A DNA stretch of 64,000 nucleotides, taken from assembly GCA_026120185.1 (NCBI GenBank), contig JANUWF010001726.1:1-64000 (forward strand), read 5' to 3'. Of the stretch, positions 56,251 through 64,000 are shown one piece after another. The notes beneath the pieces are model-generated. The model had not been told where the DNA came from. It did not search any database and was given only the letters and a program-made list of their open reading frames with translations. Position numbers and translations under genes: made by a program. Position 1 is the first letter of the stretch; each line of letters starts with the position of its first letter. This stretch comes from Voacanga thouarsii. Lineage: Eukaryota > Streptophyta > Magnoliopsida > Gentianales > Apocynaceae.

Positions 56251-58240
56251 CATGATGCTAGTGGAAACAGTACCTGAGTGTGATGAAAGGGAGATGGAGA
56301 TACTAGAGTTGTATGAGGAAGTTGGGAAAATTAAAGACTCCTACTATTTTGGAGAGGAAATTGATGATACATCTTTAATGTCCTTAAATGTTGTGGAAGG
56401 AAGTAGTGTTAACAACACTATTAGAATTGAACGGAGAATAAAGAATAGACCTATATCAATTCTATGTTGATATTGGAAGTACACACAACTTGGATGATGG
56501 AATTGTCAATGAAATGAATTGGCCATGTGAGCAGATAAAACCTGTACTGATCACTGTTGCTAATGGTGGGAAGTTATAGTGCACAAGAGGATGTAGGGCG
56601 GTAAGGTAGAAGATGCAAGAAGTTGGGTTTAAACAAGATTTTAATCTTATCAAGTTATATGGGAGTGATATGGTATTAGGAGTGGATTGGCTAAAGAAAT
56701 CCAGCCCTGTAGTATTTGACTTTAAGAAGATGAAACTGACCTTTGATCATGATGGGCAACCCTTAGAGTTGAAGGGAAATTCTAGTCAAATACAACTTAA
56801 TGCTGCAGGGAAAAAGGTTGTACAAAAATTACTAAAGAAGGAAAAGTAAATTTTCATTGGAAGGTTGTGCTCTATATTAGCAGAAAAAGTAGAAGTGGTG
56901 AAGGAGGAAACAGTTCAGCAGTTGTTGGATAAGTTTTTAGACATTTTTTAGAAACCACATGGACTTCCACCTTTTAGAAATCATGAACATCAGATAGTGT
57001 TGCAGGAAGGAGTTGTTCTATTCAAGCAGATTACCACATTTTCAGAAGGAGGAAGTGGAAAAAATGGTTGGGGAAATGTTGGCTGAAGGAATCCTTAGGC
57101 CTAGTTCAAGTCCTTACTCCTCACTTATCATTTTGGTTAAAAAGAAAGATGGAATATGGAGATTTTGCATAGATTTTAGGCAGCTCAACTCAGTTAAGTT
57201 AAGGATTGGTTTCCTATTCCTTTAGTTGATGACTTACTTGATGAGCTTAAAGAGTCCAAGTATTTTAGCAAGATAGACCTAAGGGCAGGCTACTTTCAAA
57301 TCAGAATAAAGGAGGCAGACATTTACAAAATAGCTTTCAGCATATATTTGGGGCATTATGAATTCACAATAATGCCTTTTAGGCTTACTAATGCCCCAGC
57401 TACATTCTAATACCTGATGAATAAGGTGTTTGGTGAGTTTTTGAGAAAGTTTGTATTGATTTTCTTTGATGATATCCTGGTGTATAGTGAAGAATAGAAT
57501 TCCTATTTCCAACATCTTAGGACCATTCTGCAAACTCTAAGAGAACATAAACTGTATGCTAAGGAAAGTAAATGTTCTTTTGCTAAGCAACAGGTGGAAT
57601 ACTTGGGGCATGTTATTTTAGCTAGAAGGGTGAGTATGGATGAGACAAAAATCAAGGATATTCTACAGTGGCCAAAACCAGAATCTGTCAAGTAGCTAAG
57701 GGGATTCCTAGGGCTTACTAGATATTATAGGAGATTTATCAAAAGCTATGGGGTGGTCAGTAAACCTCTTACAGAATTGCTTAAGAAGGATAGCTTCCAA
57801 TGGAATGAGAAGGCTGAGGAAGCATTTCAGAAACTCAAGAAGACTGTGTTCAGCTGAAGTTTTAAGGTCGCTTGATTTCAATAAGCCATTTGTTATTGAA
57901 ACTGATGCTTGTGACCAGGTAATGGGGGCAGTGTTAATGCAGGAAGGGCAACCTCTAGCCTATTTTAGCAAAGCAATGGGGAAGAGAAGTGAGGGATTGT
58001 CAATATATGAAAAGGAACTTATGGTTTTGTTAGCAGCTGTTCAAAAATGGAGACATTATCTAGAAGGAGGATGTTTTATCATCTGCACTGATCACCAAAG
58101 CCTAAAGCATCTATTAGATTAGAGAATCCATAATGCAGTACAACATAAGTGGTTAACCAAGATGATGGGGTTAGATTATGAAATTCACTACAAGCAAGGC
58201 ACTGAGAATAGGGCTGCTGATGCACTCTCACGGAAGGTCT
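56251..58240 (+). pseudogene. gypsy protease, reverse transcriptase and RNase H
   Basis: The protease motif is altered to VDIGSTHN (about 56,466; family D-S/T-G). A conserved VLGVDWLK block follows (56,670). RT pieces are LPHFQKEEVEKMV and VKKKDGIWRFCIDFRQLN (57,030-57,190), the frame containing [16 protein letters not shown] sequence (57,262), and the catalytic LIFFDDILVYSE (about 57,456-57,492), where both aspartates are kept. RNase H (57,870-58,240) keeps the acidic positions: ETDACDQVMGAVL, YEKELMVLL, CTDHQSLKHL and [11 protein letters not shown]. Most breaks are in-frame stops at positions that are usually glutamine (for example 57,693 and 58,120), plus frameshifts near 57,205 and 57,850. 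Confidence 0.82.
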
Positions 58241-58339
58241 AATTCAATACTATAACTGTTCTGGTACTACGATGGATGGAAGAACTACAAGATAGCTATA
58301 AAGATGATAGTATGCATAGGAAAACATAGCTCAAGCTAT

Positions 58340-59681
58340 TATGGGAAAAGATGAACAATTGAATTGTAAAGGAGGAATTCTCTGGATGCAGGGTAAAATA
58401 TATGTTGGTAGTTCAGGAGATTGGAGGACTGCCATCTTTAAGGAAATGCACAACTCCATCCTTGGAGGTCATTCAGGCATAGCTGCTACTCAGCAAAGGA
58501 TCAAGACAATATTTTATTGGCTTAGTTTATCAGGAGATGTTAAGCAGTGGGTGAAGGAGTGTGAAGTTTTTCAGAGAAATAAGGGAGAGCATACAGCTTA
58601 TCTAGGATTACTTCAGCCATTAAAACTGCCAGAAAGGCATTTTTCCTAGCTTACTATGGATTTTATAGAGGGATTACTTATATCACATCACAAGGACACT
58701 ATTATGGTGGTAGTTGATAGGTTTACAAAATTCGGATATTTCATTGGATTGTCCCATCCATTTACAGCTGAGAAGATTGCTGAACTCCTATTTGTTGCTA
58801 TCATTAAAATACATGGACTCCCTAATTCAATAGTGAGTGATAGAGACAAAATTTTTGTGAGCCAATTTTGGCAAGAGCTTTTCAAAAGGATGGGGGTCAA
58901 ACTCAAGCTAAATTCAGCCTATCACTCTCAAACTGATGGGCAAATAGAAAGAGTGAATCAGTGTGTGAAAATATATTTGAGGTGTTTTGTGAGCCAAATA
59001 CCCCACAAATAGAGTGAATATTTGAGCCAATCTCAATGGTGGTATAATACCACCTATCATTCCACTATCAAGATATCTCTATATGAAGCTTTATTTGGCC
59101 TGGTTCCCCCATATCTAGGTTACTCCTTAGATGATTATTAGGAAAATCCCATTGACGCTAAGAAAATGCTGGAAGAAAGGAATGGAATTGATAGGATGTT
59201 GAAGGAAAATATTTCCAAGGCTACTAGTAGAATGAAGCATATGGCTGATAGGCATAGGAAGGAGAGAGCCTTTGAAATCAGAGATTGGGTATTCCTCAAA
59301 TTATAGCCTTACAGACAACACTCGTTAGCTCAAAGGAAAAGTATGAAGTTAGCCTCTAAATATTTTGGGCCCTATAAGGTGATTGAAAAGATTGGAAGGG
59401 TTGCCTACAAGCTCCTACTTCCTCTAGGAACTAAGGTACATCATATTTTTTATGTCAGTTTACTGAAGAAAAAAGTTGGAGCAGAGAAGCTTGTTCAAAT
59501 CAACATGCCACATTTTAGAAATGCTGAGCTCTTGGTAGAACAAAATGCTATCCTCCAAAGAAGGTTGGTAAATAAGGGGAATAATGCAGTAGTACAATGG
59601 TCAATTCAGTGGAGTAATCTCCCAATCGATGAAGCCGGTAGGGAATTTGCGGAAGAGATTAAGAAAAATGGCTTGAGCTAA
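58340..59681 (+). pseudogene. gypsy integrase with chromodomain-like tail
   Basis: An H2C2-type zinc region runs from HNSILGGHSG to CEVFQRNKGE, the last cysteine replaced by phenylalanine. The core keeps the first aspartate (MDFIEG, 58,656), the second (VSDRDKIF, about 58,836) and the glutamate (GQIERVNQ, about 58,938). Stops interrupt at about 59,010, 59,141 and 59,306. From 59,343 an open 112-codon stretch has the GPYKVIEKIGRVAYKL and VHHIFYVSLLKK motifs, then AILQRRLVNKGNNAVVQWSI, which resembles a degenerate chromodomain (the module that guides integration to chromatin in chromoviruses). It ends at 59,681, just before the polypurine tract and 3' LTR. Confidence 0.82.
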
Positions 59682-59700
59682 TCCTTGAGGACAAGGATAA

Positions 59701-59716
59701 TTGAAGGGGAGAGAAT
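59701..59716 (+). other. gypsy polypurine tract
   Basis: TTGAAGGGGAGAGAAT directly before the 3' LTR; the plus-strand primer site. Confidence 0.75.
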
Positions 59717-60047
59717 TGTCATGAGAACGATGTCGTCAACTTTGAACAATTGGTTAAGTGGGAAGAATGAAACGACATCACTTCATTTACTAGGACGATA
59801 GCATTTGGAGAAGGCGGTTAAGCAATTCCAACGGTTATATAAAATGAAGGAAAGCTGTTAAATAAGTTTAGTTTTTGCATTTCATGTTTTCTGGCAATTG
59901 TTCAGAGTTAGATTAGCTCCTTTTTCCTTTCGAATTTCCTTCAATCTTCTATACCCCCTTCTTCTCTTCCACTGTATTTCTCAGTTCAATTAATAGAAGA
60001 CATCTTTCCTCTACATTTCTTTACAATTTCTGGGTTGCTTCATCACA
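59717..60047 (+). repeat. gypsy 3' LTR
   Basis: 331 bp, TGTCATGAG...CATCACA, followed by TGGAA. Confidence 0.9.
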
Positions 60048-60052
60048 TGGAA

Positions 60053-61207
60053 TTATTGCATCTTAGCTAGATCAAGAAACAGGATTCTTAATTAGTTTGA
60101 GTATTCTGTTTTCAATTCATATGATCTATTACTCATTCTTGTGGATAAAATTGATTCCTACTGCAGATAATTGTTGTTATTATACATGTTTATATATTTA
60201 AATACACATAAGTTTTATTTAAAAAAAATAAATTAAAAAAAAAGGAGCATTCAAATAAATAGGCATTTCTGGACCAATTTCTCATGGCCACTTTCATATG
60301 TACATACTGGAAGTGGAACTTCATTCTATCTGGAATCTGGATGGGATAATGCCTTATAAGTATTGGGATTTCCTTTGCCAAAGTAGTGTTCATTTTTGCC
60401 AAAGTTTCTAAATCCAAGCCTATAGTACAGAATACTTAGCTACCCCACAAAAGAAAAGAAAAAAAAATGTCCACCTCCTACCAGACTGTGAAAAGGAATA
60501 GATTAGATTAGTTGTTTGTTGGCAGTGATTATATTCAGAGCAACTCTTTTTGATTTAGACTGATCATTATAGTCTTAAAATTTCTATTGGAATAGTCATT
60601 ACATCCTCTCAACAATGTTGGATTAGCATGTTGATAGGGGTTCGATTTTCGAGTGGAAAACAGAGCAGGCAGTGAAACTATGGTGATGATGCATTCTTAA
60701 GCTAATTAGAGGACGTGTGAATTCTAACTGTAATTTCCATGCCTAAATTTGCCCTCTTTGATGTTGTGTGAGAAAAAAATTCTTGCAACCCTGAATTTCC
60801 CACAATTTGTTGAGACAATTACTGCAAGAGTTGTGGGAATATAGTGGTCTTATAAAATAGTCTCATTTTATCCTTTTTTTTAAAAAAAATAAAACTAATA
60901 GGAAAAGGTTGATTACTAACTAACCAAATCGGTTGGTAATCGATAGATGCAATCTATTATCAAGTGTTGATAAGATGTTTTTGGTTAGTTATCAAATAGC
61001 CTAGAAAATGTATGCATTTATCTACTCAATCATCTACCAGAATATGATGACATCCTGCACCTCCTTTTTTTTTTTTTTTGTTCCTAGTTTGATTTGTTTT
61101 GGTTAGATGAATATGTTGAAAGTTCGATTGTCATGAAGCTCTTGTTTGTAGAGTCCTAGAAAAATATTATTTAGGGACTTGTGACGTAGATGTTTCCTTT
61201 CTCTCCT
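60053..61207. other. no gene recognised
   Basis: This continues the host sequence interrupted by the gypsy element. Only short frames; no family resemblance or RNA gene seen. Confidence 0.5.
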
Positions 61208-61450
61208 CACTACAAGAAAATTGGTTTTTAGCACAGAGCAGTTTTGTCGCTAAAAATGTTAATTTCCTCGCTAAAAGGTTACTGAGACCTTTAGCGAGGA
61301 AAAAACATTTCCTCATCATTTTGTCGCTAAAGCCCTGTCTCCAAAAAGGGCGCTTTAGCAGGGAAATTTCCTCGCTATAGCCATTACTTTTAGCTAGGAA
61401 TTATTTTGTTGCTATAGCTAATAACTTTTGTTGCTAAAAATCTTCATTTT
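61208..61450 (+). mobile_element. end of a second CACTA-type element
   Basis: CACTACAAGAAAATTGG (61,208-61,224) is the canonical CACTA terminus. It is followed by repeated direct and inverted copies of TTTTGTCGCTAAA / TTTAGCGAGGAAA (61,247-61,450) forming hairpins. Further copies of the motif lie at 61,780-61,866. The other end is not found in the window, and no transposase is seen. Confidence 0.7.
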
Positions 61451-61899
61451 GTCGCCTTGAAGAGCATTCACAAGGGAGGAAGAATGAAAAGCTTGTTTGC
61501 AATGCAACTATTTGAATGATTTTTAAGGAGATTCAATGAGCATATGGATTCATGGATTGATAAAGGGAAAAGGGAGACCTAACAGAAGTTTGAAGGGACC
61601 AATTTGCTCGAGCGAGTTACTTCCTTATTGATATCCTATAGGTAGGTCAACATCTATTGAAGTGAGTTGATTCCCTTGTCTCAGAAAATTTCAAATGATT
61701 ATTTCGTGACAAAAAGTTTCATTGCAAAAAATATTATTAATTTAACAAATTAAATTCATGGGAAAAAATAACATTATCTTTTGCGACAAAAACATTTCTT
61801 TGCTTATACAAAAAAATTCGTTGCTAAAAAAGGTCAATGGCGATAAAAGAATTTCCTCGCCAAAGATTTTTAATTTTTTTAAAAAATAATAAAATTTTG

Positions 61900-62021
61900 A
61901 ACCCGTAGCACCTGATCGTAGCATCAAATTAAATCACAATTAAGTGATGCGGAAGAGATTCGATCGTGCGACCTCGATCATTGAGGCCTTGTGCCCCCAA
62001 CCGCTAGGCCAAGGCCTCAGA
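61900..62021 (-). repeat. tRNA-like head of a SINE or similar element
   Basis: On the minus strand from 62,021 the sequence GGCCTTGGCCTAGCGGTTGG contains a good RNA polymerase III A box (61,998-62,012). GATCGAATCTC (61,956-61,966) resembles a B box about 32 bases on, the spacing of a tRNA or SINE head. The arms do not pair as a proper tRNA, so it is not called as a tRNA gene. Confidence 0.45.
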
Positions 62022-62256
62022 TTAGTCTAATCCTTTTTTTAAAAAAATTTTAAACTATTATTAATATTTTTTAAAAATTTTAAAATATTAATGTTATAAA
62101 AAATATAAAAATATATATTAAATTATTTATGAAACAATAGTATTCATTGTAATAAATTATTTTGTACATTTATAAAATCTTCAAAATTTATATAATGTTA
62201 ATTATATCATTATTTTTATTTAATAATTATATACATATACATCGATTAAAAAAACT

Positions 62257-62312
62257 TATATATATATATATATTTCTAACACACACATAAATATATATAT
62301 GTGTGTGTGTGT
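62257..62312. repeat. (TA)n/(GT)n compound microsatellite
   Basis: TA and AT runs, ACACAC, then ATAT-GTGTGTGTGTGT, ending where the pararetroviral coding sequence begins. Confidence 0.85.
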
Positions 62313-63732
62313 ACAAACTCGAGACATTAACAGCACAAGTATTTGAAAAACTAAAGCCCTGCTATACAGAAAACCCTTTAGCTTTTTGGGATAAAAATCA
62401 TCTAATGGCATCTTTGGAAATGAAAGATAAGGAAAAAATTATAAGAGTTCAACCTATGAAATATAAACCTGAAGATCAAGAAGAAATTCAACTTCAAATA
62501 ACTGAACTAATAAATTTAAAATTAATTCAGAATAGTTCTTCTGAACATAGTTCACCTGCATTTATAGTACGCAATCATGCAGAAATAGTTAGAAATAAAG
62601 TACGCATGGTAATTAATTATAAAAAGTTAAATGACAATACTGTCTTTGATGGATACTTTTTACCTCATAAAGAAAGTTTAATTAATAGTACTTCGTCAAA
62701 GAAAGTGTTTTCTAAATTTGATTGTAAAAGTGGTTTTTATCAGATAAAAATGCACCCTAACAGTGTTCATTATACTGCTTTCTCTACCCCTCAGGGACAA
62801 TATGAATGGCTTGTAATGCCTTTTGGTCTTAAAAATGCTCCTCAGATATTTCAGAGAAAAATGGATAATTTATTTAAACAATATGATTTTATATTTGTTT
62901 ATATTGATGATATATTAATTGTTTCTGAAAATCTTATTGAACATTTAAAGCATTTAAATATCTTTGCTGATATTTGTTTAGAACATGGTTTAGGATTGTC
63001 TGCAAAAAAGGCAAAACTCATGCAGAACGAAATTGAATTTTTAGGTATGATAATTGATGGAAATGGAATTCAATTACAAAGTCATATCTTAGAAAAAGTT
63101 TCTCAATTTCCTGATAAATTAATTGATAAAAAACAGGTACAAAGTTTTCTTGGTGTATTAAATTATGCCTCAGATTTTATTCATAATTTAGTAGTTCTTA
63201 GAAAACCATTTCAAGAGTTGTTAAAGAAAAATAAAATCTTTAGTTTTACAACAGTACATGAAGCTCAGGTAAAACATATTAAAACACTTTGTAAACATTT
63301 ACCAAAGTTACATCTTCCTAGTAAAGATGATAAATTAATTTTAGAAACAGATGCTTCTAAGCATAGTTGGAGTGGAGTATTAAAAAAGATTGATAAAGAC
63401 AAAGAAACTTTATGTCGATATTGTTCTGGTACATTTTCTGATACTCAATCTCGATATCATATAAATGAAAAAGAGTTATTAGCGGTAATTAAAAGTTGTC
63501 AGAAATTTTATTATTTCTTATTACCTACTCGCTTTATACTACGAACCGATAATACACGGTAAAAGCCTTTATTCAGAATAATCTACCATCAAAACCCGAA
63601 TATAAAAGGTTTATTCGATGGCAAATGTTATTATCTGAATACTCTTTTGATATTGAAATTATTAAATCTGACAAAAATGTCCTAGCAGATTTTTTAACCA
63701 GAGATGGCAGAATATGCCCAGAAATTAATTGA
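62313..63732 (+). pseudogene. endogenous pararetrovirus reverse transcriptase / RNase H fragment
   Basis: A long open stretch (to a stop at 63,562) encodes a Caulimoviridae-type polymerase. RT blocks are seen at KVRMVINYKKLN, FSKFDCKSGFYQIKM, MPFGLKNAPQIFQ and the catalytic YIDDILIVS (about 62,900). An RNase H domain has LETDASKHSWSG, NEKELLAVIKSC and RTDN. The family RT copies pregenomic RNA to DNA; endogenous copies are passive insertions. It is 5'-truncated at the microsatellite: the aspartic protease and movement and coat protein regions are absent, and the ATG at 62,303 lies in the repeat. A one-base frameshift at about 63,558 breaks the RNase H end, which continues in another frame (LADFLTRD) to 63,732. 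It is a defective viral fossil. Confidence 0.85.
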
Positions 63733-64000
63733 TGCTATTACAGCTATGGATAAACAAGTTCACTCCATCGAGAAGAATATTTCAGATATTATTGACATAG
63801 CGGGACTTGATAGTTTGACCAAAGAGGTACAGACATTATTATATACGAATGTTCTCTCGATACATGCCAAACTAGGCAATTATAATGGTCTCTATACAAA
63901 AGTACAAACGTTGCTACAGCAAATTACTTTTGAAAAGGTAACTCCGACAAGTTCTTCGGACGAACCTATGGATACTCAGTCTGATACTGAAACTTCTATA
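63704..64000 (+). CDS. pararetroviral ORF following the polymerase, partial
   Basis: The frame opens at 63,704 (MAEYAQKLIDAITAMDKQ), overlaps the polymerase end by 29 bp, and is open to the window edge (99 codons). It is rich in charged and helix-forming residues, with a Ser/Thr/acidic end. In several Caulimoviridae genera the ORF after the polymerase encodes the inclusion-body/translation transactivator protein. Position suggests that role, but I see no diagnostic motif in this N-terminal part. Confidence 0.5.
   Translation, partial: MAEYAQKLIDAITAMDKQVHSIEKNISDIIDIAGLDSLTKEVQTLLYTNVLSIHAKLGNYNGLYTKVQTLLQQITFEKVTPTSSSDEPMDTQSDTETSI

Larger units (their letters stand above)
54771..60047 (+). 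mobile_element. Ty3/gypsy chromovirus-like retrotransposon, complete but decayed
   Basis: The element is 5,277 bp with 331-bp LTRs at both ends (TGTCATGAGAACGA...TTCATCACA), perfect 5-bp duplications TGGAA (54,766-54,770 and 60,048-60,052), a primer binding site after the 5' LTR and a purine-rich tract before the 3' LTR. Order is gag, protease, RT, RNase H, integrase, then a chromodomain-like tail, which is the gypsy/chromovirus order. The LTRs show several dozen differences by eye, so the insertion is old. Confidence 0.92.

Noticed and set aside
61950..62021. Possible tRNA gene on the minus strand
   Set aside because: A- and B-box-like sequence present, but no credible acceptor or anticodon pairing and no discriminator or terminator; kept only as a SINE-like head.

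Overview
The window is repeat-dominated nuclear DNA of a flowering plant, probably a eudicot. The evidence is AT-rich sequence packed with plant-type Ty1/copia, Ty3/gypsy, CACTA, hAT and Mutator-like elements, a NAC-type gene remnant and an endogenous pararetrovirus fragment. I see no gene that looks intact and functional. Every coding region I recognise is broken, truncated or belongs to a mobile element. The species cannot be named from this sequence.

Region 1 (1 to about 32,960) is a tandem segmental duplication with a unit of about 20.6 kb. Unit 1 starts at or before base 1 and unit 2 starts at 20,599. Each unit carries, in order: a 378-bp-period AT-rich tandem repeat; a decayed hAT (DUF4371/ZMYM1-like) transposase gene split by a 1.2-kb non-autonomous hAT element; an ATT microsatellite; the SWIM-zinc-finger end of a Mutator-like transposase running into a plant-mobile-domain-like tail; and a minus-strand Ty1/copia retrotransposon inserted in that tail with the same GATGC target duplication in both units. 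In unit 1 the copia is complete end to end (9,478-19,865) and holds a nested solo LTR (13,105-14,623). In unit 2 it has lost gag, protease, integrase and its 5' LTR. Unit 1 also has a 2.3-kb scrambled insertion at 6,325-8,640 assembled from pieces of the same locus.

Region 2 (32,961-35,682) is an inverted third copy of 2.49 kb of the hAT module, followed by a small copia RT fragment.

Region 3 (36,063-52,080) is a 16-kb CACTA (En/Spm) element bounded by TTA duplications. It has palindromic subterminal repeats and two minus-strand degenerate genes (TNP2 transposase with DUF4218/DUF4216, and a Ptta/En/Spm 'transposase_24'-like gene). A large LTR retrotransposon derivative with one unrecognised 302-codon ORF is nested inside it.

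Region 4 (53,900-60,052) is a NAC-domain pseudogene with a 5,277-bp chromovirus-like Ty3/gypsy element inserted just downstream (331-bp LTRs, TGGAA duplications).

Region 5 (61,208-64,000) has one end of a second CACTA-type element, a tRNA-like SINE head, and a Caulimoviridae-type reverse transcriptase/RNase H fragment with the start of the next ORF at the window edge.

The nesting gives a relative chronology. The Mutator-like tail was hit by copia; copia was hit by another LTR element that later collapsed to a solo LTR; the whole block was then duplicated in tandem; rearrangement, partial inversion and deletion followed. A separate observation concerns sequence quality. Many differences between the near-identical copies, including several that create frameshifts, sit on CAG/CTG trinucleotides. 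This may be a base-calling artefact at CHG-methylated cytosines, so some of the apparent gene breaks should not be taken at face value.
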